Below are positions 1-7,711 of a DNA stretch of 64,000 bases, in pieces. The stretch lies in contig CAWAVW010000004.1 in the NCBI GenBank assembly GCA_963785585.1, positions 2,914,001-2,978,000 of the forward strand, read 5' to 3'. The position numbers were made by a program, and so were the translations under genes. The notes under the pieces are model-generated. The model did no database searches, was not told where the DNA came from, and saw only the letters and a list, made by a program, of their open reading frames with translations. This DNA comes from Palsa-295 sp963785585 (GTDB lineage Bacteria > Acidobacteriota > Terriglobia > Acidiferrales > UBA7541). Every line of letters starts with the position of its first letter. Position 1 is the stretch's first letter.

Positions 1-414
1 GCGGGTTTTGCGAACCAGCCTACTTCGGTTCGCCGCGGCGACGGACTAGCGCTTCACGACGCATACATATCCGCGACGGCGCGGTGCGCGCCGCCCGCGA
101 ACAAGCCGTTGCCCTCGGAACTGGCGAATTGTGCGCCGTATTTCGAACGGGAGCTGGAAATTCTGAAACCTCGCGCGGTGTTGGCGCTGGGTGGTATCGC
201 GATGCGAGCGTACCTGAAGGGTTTGAAATCGCGCGCTCTGGTGACGAGCCTGGCGCAGTACCCGTTTGCTCATGGCGCGAGCTATGCCCTTCCAGGGGAT
301 CTACCGCGCCTTTTCGCGTCCTATCATCCCAGTCAGCAGAATACCTTCACCGGCCGGCTAACGAATCAGATGCTGTACGAGGTGTTTCGCGACATACGCC
401 GCTTCCTGAAGTAA
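1..414 (+). CDS. Uracil-DNA glycosylase, family 5 (UdgB-like), 3' part
   Basis: The reading frame is open from the first base and ends with TAA, so the gene begins upstream of the window and about 137 C-terminal residues are visible. They contain the family-5 UDG block RCAPPANKP, then NCAPYF, an ALGG turn and the C-terminal HPSQQN-T-TGRLT motif that forms the leucine/DNA-intercalation loop region of family 4/5 uracil glycosylases. Family knowledge: these enzymes excise uracil and some other deaminated bases at the start of base excision repair. An internal ATG at 109 would lose the RCAPPANKP block, so the upstream frame is real coding. The catalytic N-terminal motif and the Fe-S cysteines expected upstream are outside the window. 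Family assignment is good; the exact subtype is inferred from the C-terminal motif. Confidence 0.85.
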   Translation, partial: AGFANQPTSVRRGDGLALHDAYISATARCAPPANKPLPSELANCAPYFERELEILKPRAVLALGGIAMRAYLKGLKSRALVTSLAQYPFAHGASYALPGDLPRLFASYHPSQQNTFTGRLTNQMLYEVFRDIRRFLK

Positions 415-505
415 TCGCCGCTGTCCGATTGAATCGCAGGTTTGACAGCGCAGCACCCCCTTGCTAGCCTTCGCTTGCGTCGAGTCTCCGCCGACGCATG
501 AATGA

Positions 506-1318
506 ATGCTTGCGACGTCCGATCTGGTTACCGCCGATTCCCCTGCCGTTGAATTTCGTGAAGTCGGATACACCCTACCGAGCGGCCAAACCCTGCTGAA
601 GGGAATCAGCCTGACTGTCCTGAAAGGCGAGACGCTTGTCTTGCTGGGGAGAAGCGGGGCCGGAAAATCGACAGCACTTAAGCTGATCAACCGGATGATC
701 GATCCTTCCGCCGGCGAAGTGCTCGTGGAGGGCCGATCGACGCGCGAATGGGATCCGATCGAGCTGCGCCGTCGAATCGGCTACGTGATTCAGGAAACCG
801 GATTGTTTCCCCACTACACCGTGGAGCAGAATATCGCACTCGTACCTCGACTGGAGAAATGGCCCGCGGACAAGATTCGCGCGCGTGTGGCCGAGCTGAT
901 GTCGCTCGTAGGAATGCCCGACCCTGCATTTTTGCGCCGGCATCCCCACGAGCTTTCCGGCGGCCAGCGTCAACGCGTCGGAGTCGCGCGGGCGCTGGCG
1001 GCCGACCCTCCGATCTTGCTGATGGACGAAGCGTTTGGGGCGCTCGATCCTCTAACCCGCGGCGAGGTGCAGCGGGAATTTTTAGAACTGAAAAATCGAC
1101 TGAAGAAGACGATCATCATCGTCACGCATCATGTCGGCGAAGCGATTTTTCTCGGCAACCGCATCGGCGTGATGGACGCCGGCAAATTGGCGTGCGTTTA
1201 CTCGCCCAAGGAATTTATTGCGGCGAGCGAACCGGTGGCAGCTGCGTATGTGGCAAATCTCCGGATGTACGAGGACGCCGAAAGGAATGCGGCGAACGAA
1301 GTCGAAGGAAAATCATGA
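506..1318 (+). CDS. Osmoprotectant/glycine-betaine type ABC transporter ATP-binding protein
   Basis: A 270-residue ABC ATPase of the OpuCA/ProV class without the C-terminal CBS domains seen in many relatives. Visible motifs are Walker A GRSGAGKS, the Q-loop in YVIQETGLFPH, the signature LSGGQRQRVGVARAL, Walker B ILLMDEAFGALD and the switch histidine in IVTHHVGEA. It should couple ATP hydrolysis to uptake of a quaternary amine or similar solute. The stop overlaps the ATG of the permease gene in an ATGA arrangement, so the two are translationally coupled and form an operon with the binding-protein gene at 1955. The ATG at 506 is the only sensible start before the core fold; no strong Shine-Dalgarno is seen. 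Substrate is inferred from family and neighbours. Confidence 0.9.
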   Translation: MLATSDLVTADSPAVEFREVGYTLPSGQTLLKGISLTVLKGETLVLLGRSGAGKSTALKLINRMIDPSAGEVLVEGRSTREWDPIELRRRIGYVIQETGLFPHYTVEQNIALVPRLEKWPADKIRARVAELMSLVGMPDPAFLRRHPHELSGGQRQRVGVARALAADPPILLMDEAFGALDPLTRGEVQREFLELKNRLKKTIIIVTHHVGEAIFLGNRIGVMDAGKLACVYSPKEFIAASEPVAAAYVANLRMYEDAERNAANEVEGKS

Positions 1319-1953
1319 ACCTCATCGAGTACTTCCTAAAGCACCAAAAGGAAATCCTGCAAGCGACGCTCGAGCACGTGTGGCTGGTGGGCGCCGCAAT
1401 GGTATTGGCGGCGGCTGTTGGAATACCGCTCGGAATTCTGGTGGCGCGCCGTCCGTGGCTTTCCAAGCCGATCGTCGGAGGCGCGAACATCGCGGAAACC
1501 ATTCCGAGCCTCGCGTTGTTTGGCTTTTTATTGCCAGTCCCCTGGCTGGGCGAACGGGCCGACCGGCTGGCGATTTTTGCGTTGCTTCTCTACGCGTTAC
1601 TTCCCATCATTCGCAATACCGCCGCCGGCATTACGGGAGTCGATCCGGCGGTACGCGAAGCCGCTCGAGGCATGGGAATGACGGAGGGGCAAATCCTGAT
1701 GCAAGTGGAGCTGCCGCTGTCGTTTTCGACTTTGCTCGCAGGCATTCGTATCGCGACCGTGTTGACCATCGGGATCGCTACGATTGCGGCGGCGATCGGC
1801 GCGGGAGGCCTGGGCGAGTTCATATTCCGCGGCCTCGCTATGGTGAACAACCAACTGATCCTGGCCGGAGCCATCCCGGCGGCGCTGTTGGCGCTGGGCG
1901 CCGATTTGATTTTTAGCTTGCTTGAACGAAGATTCCAACCGGTCCGCGCGTAA
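1315..1953 (+). CDS. ABC transporter permease, osmoprotectant (OpuCB-like) family
   Basis: The 212-residue product starts at the ATG that overlaps the ATPase stop codon. A longer open frame reaching back into the ATPase gene is only a shadow. It has about five to six hydrophobic helices and the BPD_transp_1 coupling-loop signature, EAARGMGMTEGQ followed by VELPLS and a GAGGLGEFIFRGL stretch. Family knowledge: OpuCB/OpuCD or ProW-type permeases form the membrane channel of betaine, carnitine or choline importers. Only one permease is encoded here, so the channel is probably a homodimer, unlike the two-permease OpuC system of Bacillus. The downstream binding-protein gene starts two bases after this stop. 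Confidence 0.88.
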   Translation: MNLIEYFLKHQKEILQATLEHVWLVGAAMVLAAAVGIPLGILVARRPWLSKPIVGGANIAETIPSLALFGFLLPVPWLGERADRLAIFALLLYALLPIIRNTAAGITGVDPAVREAARGMGMTEGQILMQVELPLSFSTLLAGIRIATVLTIGIATIAAAIGAGGLGEFIFRGLAMVNNQLILAGAIPAALLALGADLIFSLLERRFQPVRA

Positions 1954-1954
1954 C

Positions 1955-2836
1955 ATGCGCAGCGCCTTGCCGGTTCTCTGTATCGCGTTGCTGCTGGCGT
2001 CGTGCAGCCCACCGCGCGAAAACACAATCGTTGTGGGTTCCAAGAATTTCTCCGAGCAGGCCCTGCTGGGAGAAATCGTCGCGCAGCATTTGGAGTTTCG
2101 TCTGCATCGTCCCGTTGAGCGCAGGTTTTATCTCGCGGGAACCTACATCTGCCAGCAGGCGCTGCTCGCGGGGCGGATTGATACATATGTCGAATACACG
2201 GGGACGGCGCTCACCGCGGTGTTGAAAGATCCAATCGCGGTGGATTCTTCAGTCGTGTTTGCGCGTGTGCGCGATCAATACAAACAACGCTTCAACATCG
2301 ACGTGCTGCCCTCCCTGGGATTCAATAACACATTCGCCATCGTCGTCCGGGGAGAAGACGCGCGACTACTTCATCTGAAGACGATCTCAGACGCCGCGAC
2401 GCACACAGCGAACTGGAGGCCCGGTTTCGGATTTGAATTCATGGAACGCCCGGACGGCTATCAAGGTCTGCGGAACGTTTACGGGCTGCGATTTGAGCGC
2501 GAGCCTCGCGTGCTGGATCTCGGGTTACTCTACCGCGCGCTGATCGATAAGCAAGTCGATTTGGTCGCAGGAAATTCCACCGACGGTTTGCTTGCGGCGC
2601 GGGATCTCACCATCCTCGCAGACGATAAACATTATTTTCCACCGTACGATGCCGTGCCGCTGGTTCGCTCCGACCTGTTCGCGAGATTTCCAGAAGCGCG
2701 CCCCGCCATGCTGGAATTGAGCAATACGATCGACGACGCCGAAATGCAGAAGATGAATTACGAGGTGGACGCGGAGCATCGCGACATCGCCGATGTGGCG
2801 CGCGAATTCCTTCACGCAAAAGGCTTAGACCGGTAG
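1955..2836 (+). CDS. Osmoprotectant ABC transporter substrate-binding lipoprotein (OpuAC-type)
   Basis: The chosen ATG at 1955 gives a 293-residue protein opening with a lipoprotein signal peptide, MRSALPVLCIALLLASC, whose lipobox LLASC places the lipidated cysteine at residue 17. A start at 1922 would overlap the permease gene and put 11 extra residues before the signal peptide. The mature part carries the OpuAC/QAT-family opening VGSKNFSEQALLGEI and the YVEYTGTALT segment typical of glycine-betaine/carnitine/choline receptors. The protein should sit on the periplasmic side of the inner membrane and feed the permease at 1315. The three genes overlap or nearly touch, so they are one operon. 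The ligand cannot be fixed from sequence; an aromatic-cage comparison would be needed. Confidence 0.88.
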   Translation: MRSALPVLCIALLLASCSPPRENTIVVGSKNFSEQALLGEIVAQHLEFRLHRPVERRFYLAGTYICQQALLAGRIDTYVEYTGTALTAVLKDPIAVDSSVVFARVRDQYKQRFNIDVLPSLGFNNTFAIVVRGEDARLLHLKTISDAATHTANWRPGFGFEFMERPDGYQGLRNVYGLRFEREPRVLDLGLLYRALIDKQVDLVAGNSTDGLLAARDLTILADDKHYFPPYDAVPLVRSDLFARFPEARPAMLELSNTIDDAEMQKMNYEVDAEHRDIADVAREFLHAKGLDR

Positions 2837-2866
2837 AGAGTGGCGGACGCCGGAGCGAACTCGCAT

Positions 2867-3907
2867 CTAGTTTTTGCCGCTGGCTGAGGAACTTTTCACT
2901 GAAACTGGATCGTCTTGAAATGAATATTCGTTCTTTAGTCCACTGAACGTTTTTCCGTCCAGCTCGGCGTAAGGATAGACGAAATAATTTAGCGGTTCGC
3001 CCTTCTGCGGCGGATTCAAGCGAATGTCCCGCCCCAACGACATTTTCAGCCGATTCGGATCCAGCGCACCGAAATAATAATCCCGCTTGTCTTTGTGCTT
3101 CCACGCTTCGGATGCATCGACGGGAACCCAACCGATTCCTGCGGCATAAAATTGCGCCCAACAGTGGTAACTGGTGATCGCGCCCTCGTGCGAGTCCGGC
3201 GGAATCGAAAACCCGATCTCGAATCGCGCCGGAATTCCTGCGGCGCGAGCCAGCCCGATGAAGAGCGAATGAAAATCAGTGCAGTTCCCGTGCTTGGAAT
3301 CGCATGCCCATACAGCGTCGCCGCGGCCCCATTCCGTTCCGTCGTGGTCGTAATGCATGGTGGCCACTACGTAGTCGTAGAGCCTTCGCGCTTTATCGAG
3401 CGGAAGCGCCGCGCCGCCTGCCTCGCGCACCGAAATGGCGGCAATCTCGCCGTCGAGCGGTATGAGATGGTCCGGCTTCAGGAATCGAACCGTCGGTACC
3501 GAGGGAGTTCCCTGATGGTCATCGGTAGATTCGAGATCGACGCGATCTTCAAATCTCTGTACGTGGTAGGAAACCTGGATGTCGAACCCCGCGGCGAGTT
3601 GCGGTCCCGTAACCACAAAATATGCATATCGATTACCGTATTCCGCTTCGCTTCGAATTTTGTAGGGTACGGGGCTCTTGATCTTGACCTTGCCGACAGA
3701 TTGGCTGCGTTCTTCGTATGGCAGCGGTACCCAGATGCGAAGTTCTTTGCTGCCGTCTGGCGCGGGGGACACGTGAATTACAGTCGAGAATTGGAAGCTG
3801 CGAGAAGGTCCGACGGCCGATTGCGCGCTGATACTCGCGCTAAAAAACGAAATGAGCACGAGATTTACGAAAACAGCGCGCTTGAGCAGACGTCGAAGAC
3901 GCTTCAT
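2867..3907 (-). CDS. Exported transglutaminase-like (papain-fold) protein
   Basis: A 346-residue protein with an N-terminal signal peptide (basic KRLRRLLKR followed by a hydrophobic stretch ending ASISAQ). The transglutaminase-like core is in the second half: the nucleophile is in HGNCTDFHSLFIGLARAAGIPAR, the histidine in YHCWAQFY and the aspartate in VPVDAS, so the Cys-His-Asp triad is intact. Bacterial members of this fold are mostly thought to act as peptidases or amidases. The start is the ATG at 3907 because GGAGG lies six bases before it; an in-frame GTG at 3913 would sit directly on the Shine-Dalgarno. It is convergent with the ABC operon and has no obvious partner. The substrate is unknown. 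Confidence 0.8.
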   Translation of the reverse strand: MKRLRRLLKRAVFVNLVLISFFSASISAQSAVGPSRSFQFSTVIHVSPAPDGSKELRIWVPLPYEERSQSVGKVKIKSPVPYKIRSEAEYGNRYAYFVVTGPQLAAGFDIQVSYHVQRFEDRVDLESTDDHQGTPSVPTVRFLKPDHLIPLDGEIAAISVREAGGAALPLDKARRLYDYVVATMHYDHDGTEWGRGDAVWACDSKHGNCTDFHSLFIGLARAAGIPARFEIGFSIPPDSHEGAITSYHCWAQFYAAGIGWVPVDASEAWKHKDKRDYYFGALDPNRLKMSLGRDIRLNPPQKGEPLNYFVYPYAELDGKTFSGLKNEYSFQDDPVSVKSSSASGKN

Positions 3908-4045
3908 CCGCACCCTCCTGTTCGGTCACAGCCGTAGGAAAGACGAATCAGTTTGACATCTCGAAGAATCAAAGCCAACACCGCGCGAAGGGGATGTCTT
4001 GCGAATTTCTTTCGAATCGAACGAGAAGGTTTCGATCGCCCTAGC

Positions 4046-4828
4046 CTATTCCGCGTCTTGCATCGTCCGGAAATGCGCTTCTAGCGCGGCGGCGTACTGC
4101 CGTTGCGACTCCAGCTCGCCCTGCAATTTCTTCACAAACAACTCGAGCCGGCGAATCTCATTCTTAAGCTTTTGGATATCCGCGGGAGGTGCGGCACCGG
4201 GGCGAGGCAGTTGCGCTGACTGAAATTGAGCCGGAGTGGAAGTGGCAGCCGGACGAGCGGCCGGAACACCGCCGAATGGTTCCTGGCGGAACGCGGGCGG
4301 CGTGGAAACGGATGGCGAAACGGGCGTTTGAAATGCATTCGGAGCAGGGCCGAAGAGACCTCCTAGAATTCGAGAGGCTTCGTCGGAAGAGCTCCTGCCG
4401 TCGTCCCGCGATGCGGCACTTGTCGCGGATTTTGGATTTAGCAAACTTTTCACGCGAGCGATTAAATCGGCGGGCTGAAAAGGCTTGCGCACCAGCTCGT
4501 CGGCCTTCACCGCCATGGCTTTTTCCGCGACCTGTTTGTTCACCACGCCTGACATCAAAATCACGGGGGTCTTTGCCAGTTCCTCGTTGTCCTTGATGAA
4601 CTGGCACACTTCGTAGCCGTCTTTGTCCGGCATGATTACATCGGTGATTACCGCATCGGGAGCGTTCGTGCCGAACTGTGCCATGGCGGAAGCGGCGTCG
4701 GCACAGGTGATGACGTGAATATTTTCCTTGCGGAATGCGATTTTGATCACTTCCCGCATGGTGGCGCTATCGTCAATAAAATAGACCGTCGGAGTTCGCG
4801 CGGCGGTCAGCGTCTGAATATCGCTCAT
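4046..4828 (-). CDS. Response regulator with receiver domain and C-terminal coiled coil
   Basis: A 260-residue protein, last gene of chemosensory cluster 1. Residues about 13-130 form a CheY-like receiver with acidic pocket FIDDS, phosphoacceptor aspartate in VITDVIMP and the conserved lysine in LVRKPF. A proline/alanine-rich linker follows, then a C-terminal helix (IQKLKNEIRRLELFVKKLQ) predicted as coiled coil. There is no DNA-binding or enzymatic output domain, so the protein probably acts through protein contacts. The start ATG at 4828 overlaps the stop of the preceding DUF4388 gene in an ATGA, which excludes the longer upstream frame. It is presumably phosphorylated by the cluster's CheA and could be its output protein. 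The partner is not known. Confidence 0.8.
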   Translation of the reverse strand: MSDIQTLTAARTPTVYFIDDSATMREVIKIAFRKENIHVITCADAASAMAQFGTNAPDAVITDVIMPDKDGYEVCQFIKDNEELAKTPVILMSGVVNKQVAEKAMAVKADELVRKPFQPADLIARVKSLLNPKSATSAASRDDGRSSSDEASRILGGLFGPAPNAFQTPVSPSVSTPPAFRQEPFGGVPAARPAATSTPAQFQSAQLPRPGAAPPADIQKLKNEIRRLELFVKKLQGELESQRQYAAALEAHFRTMQDAE

Positions 4829-5610
4829 GACAATTCCTTCTCGGTGCCTTCGCGCTGTTCTTCGTCGAACTCGCGCATGGCATCGATCAAAAGATCCGTG
4901 GCCGAGCGAAGCACGGTTCGCTGGTTCGCCGTGGCTCCGTAAACAAATTTGTAAACGCCGCGTTCGGAAGACTGGCAAAGCTTCACGATTTGTGTGACGG
5001 CTTCGTCGCCAAACAGTGAGCCGCTTTCGGCGTGGAACATTTCGCCGGCTTCAAAAAAAATGATTCCGTCGGTATCCGACGCGTTGATGTGCAGCGCACC
5101 GGTTTTGCGCGCCTGCCCGAGCATTTGAATCACGCCCGGCAGATCGAGATGCGACAAGCTCCCGCTCAAATCGGTATCGGCGGTGGAAATCATCTGCGTC
5201 GGCTGAAAGCCGTTTTGGCGGCTGAGCAGAAATCCGCGGACGTGCGCGGCAATGTCGCCCGGTGCTCGACGGCGATCCACGAAATCATCGCATCCGGAGC
5301 GGTACGCTTCGAGCAGCGCTTTGTCTTCGCCGACGCCCGGGCCGCCTCCGACCGCGACCAGCGGGATGCTTGCGGCTTTGGGATCGGCGCGAAGAATCGG
5401 AGCCATTTCGAACGCGCCCATTTCACGCAGATTCGTAGCGCAAAGGATTGCTGCCGGGGCATCCCATTCGATCATCGTGAGCGCATAGACTCCCGACGTA
5501 CACGGCACAACTTCAAACCCGACCTGTTGCAGCGCTTCGCCGAGACGCTTCGCGAAATAGACGTTGCTATCGATCAGCAGGACGCGCGGAAGAGCCGGCA
5601 GAGCGGTCAA
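4825..5610 (-). CDS. Pseudo-receiver plus DUF4388 (PATAN-type) protein
   Basis: A 261-residue protein. The N-terminal 120 residues have the receiver fold pattern (VLLIDSN opening) but the strand that normally carries the phosphoacceptor reads ILCATNL, with no aspartate, and the usual lysine-proline near the end is RRRAP, so it is probably not phosphorylated. From about residue 145 the C-terminal half matches DUF4388 (DLSGSLSHLDLPGVIQML and then GALHI, IIFFEAGEMFHA). Family knowledge: DUF4388/PATAN domains are common in response regulators linked to type IV pili and gliding. It overlaps its neighbours at both ends by four bases, so it is cotranslated with the CheW gene and the receiver/coiled-coil gene. 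A role as a phosphorylation-independent adaptor is inference. Confidence 0.78.
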   Translation of the reverse strand: MTALPALPRVLLIDSNVYFAKRLGEALQQVGFEVVPCTSGVYALTMIEWDAPAAILCATNLREMGAFEMAPILRADPKAASIPLVAVGGGPGVGEDKALLEAYRSGCDDFVDRRRAPGDIAAHVRGFLLSRQNGFQPTQMISTADTDLSGSLSHLDLPGVIQMLGQARKTGALHINASDTDGIIFFEAGEMFHAESGSLFGDEAVTQIVKLCQSSERGVYKFVYGATANQRTVLRSATDLLIDAMREFDEEQREGTEKELS

Positions 5611-6068
5611 GGCCGAACCTCCCGTGCAAGCGCACCGCTCGAACCGGCGGCGACAACGGATTCGAAGTTCAAAATATCGATGGGTCCGTCTTCGATCGCG
5701 AGTTTGCCTGCAAAATAGTCGGGATCGTCAGAGCTGCGGGGCAGCACCTCGGCCGAGGTGAGTTCGCATTCGCCTGTGACGGGAATCGCGCTTGCTTCGC
5801 GTCCGTTTGTAAGACCGAGCCAGGTGATCAGATAAAACCGGTGCAGCGATGACGCACGGCCCGTCAGAAGCGGCGCAACGTCATACACGGGCACGATTCG
5901 CCCACGGCGAACGATCACGCCGGCGACAAATTTCGATTCATGAGGAAATTCGTGCAGCCGCACCGGCGGCGCAAGTTCGACTACATTTCCGGAAGGCAAG
6001 GCGAAGCGGCGATTGCCCACATGCAGCAGCACGTACGCTCCTCGATCGGACGTGGCAGCCGCGCTCAT
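5607..6068 (-). CDS. cheW: CheW-like chemotaxis coupling protein
   Basis: A 153-residue CheW-domain protein: YVLLHVGNRRFALPSGNVVEL at the start, then GVIVRRGRIVPVYDVAPLL, the canonical second CheW subdomain. CheW links CheA to chemoreceptors under the inner membrane. It begins at the ATG whose bases overlap the stop of the next gene upstream, and its own stop overlaps the DUF4388 gene. The more distant in-frame start would run into the neighbouring CheW gene. It is one of three CheW-type proteins in cluster 1, which suggests different receptor or output adaptors in the same array. Confidence 0.87.
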   Translation of the reverse strand: MSAAATSDRGAYVLLHVGNRRFALPSGNVVELAPPVRLHEFPHESKFVAGVIVRRGRIVPVYDVAPLLTGRASSLHRFYLITWLGLTNGREASAIPVTGECELTSAEVLPRSSDDPDYFAGKLAIEDGPIDILNFESVVAAGSSGALAREVRP

Positions 6069-6598
6069 GCTTCGATCGCTCCCTGGAGTTGTTGTTCGAC
6101 TTCCGCGGATTTCGCCGCGGCGTCGAGGCGAGCAAATTCTTCGGTCGTCAGGAACCCTGCCGGATTGATCACGGGAATCACGCAATCGTCCAAATAGGCC
6201 AGGCCCCGATACCAGTGCTTCTCAGCGCCTTCAAAAGCTCTCGGCAAATTGTGAACGGCTCCGATCTCAACCATGCGCTCGATGCTATCGACCAGAACCG
6301 CCACTCGAATCTGACGCAAAATGAACACCAGCGTAGGGCGGGTTACGCGCAGGCCGAAGTGGGCGCATGCGTTTACTACAAAATAGGTCCGTCGACTGCG
6401 CTCGATCAGATGGCGAACCTTCGGCACATCGGCCTGTTCCATCTCAATCGCGGCGCCCGCCATACTGTCTGTGCTGCGGATTTCCTGCACAGCGTCGGCG
6501 GCGATGGCAAACGTCCGCGCGCCCGCGCTGAACAGGATTACCTGCTCAGAGTGGCGTCCGCGGCGCGATTTCGCTTTGTCCTGGCTGGCGATTTTCAT
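6065..6598 (-). CDS. Divergent CheW-domain protein
   Basis: The product is 177 residues and looks like a weakly conserved CheW: QVILFSAGARTFAIAADAVQEI begins the fold, and the segment LVFILRQIRVAVLVDSIERMVEI corresponds to the central strands. The loop region is longer than normal (RHLIERSRRTYFVVNACAHFGL) and the usual LRG turn is missing. The ATG at 6598 overlaps the CheB stop, giving translational coupling. The position directly after cheB matches ChpC in Pil-Chp clusters, which is also a divergent CheW. It may couple CheA to a different receptor set. Confidence 0.72.
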   Translation of the reverse strand: MKIASQDKAKSRRGRHSEQVILFSAGARTFAIAADAVQEIRSTDSMAGAAIEMEQADVPKVRHLIERSRRTYFVVNACAHFGLRVTRPTLVFILRQIRVAVLVDSIERMVEIGAVHNLPRAFEGAEKHWYRGLAYLDDCVIPVINPAGFLTTEEFARLDAAAKSAEVEQQLQGAIEA

Positions 6599-7710
6599 CG
6601 CGCACCCACCGGAGCCAGCGCGCAAATCTTCGATACATGCTTCTCGATCGCGGCAGCGATATCATCAAGCGGCAGCACTTCGTTCACCGCGCCGGTTTTG
6701 ATGGCTTCGGCGGGCATGCCAAAAATCGCGGACGTCGCTTCGTCCTGCGCGATTACATAACCGCCATTCGCGCGAATGCTCTTGATTCCCTTCGATGCGT
6801 CGCCCCCCATGCCGGTAAGAACCACGCCGACCGTCATTGCGCGCGCGTAGGCCGCGGCGCTATCGAGCGCTACGTCAGCGCACGGACGATAGCCATCAAT
6901 CCTCGGACCCGCGTCGAGCGATATTTTTCCCAGCGCCGTAATCCGCAGATGGTGCGCGCCCGGGCATAGATAAATCATGCCGGCCTGAATCGGCTCGTTT
7001 GCTTCCGCTTCCTTGACGGGCAACTGCGCAATTTCAGCGAGCTGTTGAGTGTATTGAGACGTAAAGGCCGCGGGCATATGCAGCACGAGCAACACAGCGG
7101 CCTGCAAATCCTTTGGCAGTCCAGCGACCACGCGCATCACCGCTGCCGGCCCGCCGGTGGAAGCGGCAATCACGACCACGGGGATTTTGCCGGGAGCTTT
7201 CGTTGCCGATGCCGAAGCATTTGTCTCGACTGCGCGCACGGGTAGAGGAGCGTGCGGCGCGGGAAGCTTGGAGCGTGTTGCCGTCCGCACGACTCGGACC
7301 TTCGCGGCCATTTTTAGCTTGCGCGTCAATTCTTCGCGAACCGTGCGGAAATCCAGATCGATTCCGTTTGTCGGTTTAGGAACGAAGTCGATCGCGCCCA
7401 GTTGCAATGCCCGTAGAGTCGTCTCCGCGCCTTCGCGCGACTCCGAGCTGACGATCACGATCGGCCGGGGATTCTGCGACATGATCAGCTCAGTGGCCTG
7501 CAGGCCGTTGAGGTGCGGCATGTTGATGTCCATCGTGATCACGTCGGGCTGCAGCGATTCCGCCATGGTGACGGCCGCGCGGCCATCGCGCGCCTGTCCC
7601 GCCACTTCCATGCCCGGGTCCGCGTTGATAATTTCCTGCAGGACTTTGCACATGAATGCGGAGTCATCCGCGACGAGCACCCGAATTTTCTTTTCTTGCG
7701 CTTTCAACAT
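6595..7710 (-). CDS. cheB: CheB, chemoreceptor glutamate methylesterase/deamidase (cluster 1)
   Basis: A 371-residue two-domain protein. The receiver has acidic pocket VADDS and phosphoacceptor aspartate at residue 61 (ITMDINMP). The C-terminal methylesterase domain shows the catalytic serine in AASTGGPAAV, the histidine in LHMPAAFT and the aspartate in TGMGGDASKG. It removes methyl groups from receptor glutamates and is activated when CheA phosphorylates it. The gene starts one base after the cheA stop and its own stop overlaps the divergent CheW gene. Full length and with all catalytic residues, so it is expected to be active. Confidence 0.93.
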   Translation of the reverse strand: MLKAQEKKIRVLVADDSAFMCKVLQEIINADPGMEVAGQARDGRAAVTMAESLQPDVITMDINMPHLNGLQATELIMSQNPRPIVIVSSESREGAETTLRALQLGAIDFVPKPTNGIDLDFRTVREELTRKLKMAAKVRVVRTATRSKLPAPHAPLPVRAVETNASASATKAPGKIPVVVIAASTGGPAAVMRVVAGLPKDLQAAVLLVLHMPAAFTSQYTQQLAEIAQLPVKEAEANEPIQAGMIYLCPGAHHLRITALGKISLDAGPRIDGYRPCADVALDSAAAYARAMTVGVVLTGMGGDASKGIKSIRANGGYVIAQDEATSAIFGMPAEAIKTGAVNEVLPLDDIAAAIEKHVSKICALAPVGAR

Positions 7711-7711
7711 A

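Noticed and set aside
748..1953. A 401-codon frame that includes the permease.
   Set aside because: The first 189 codons are inside the ATPase gene in another frame; the permease starts at the coupled ATG at 1315.
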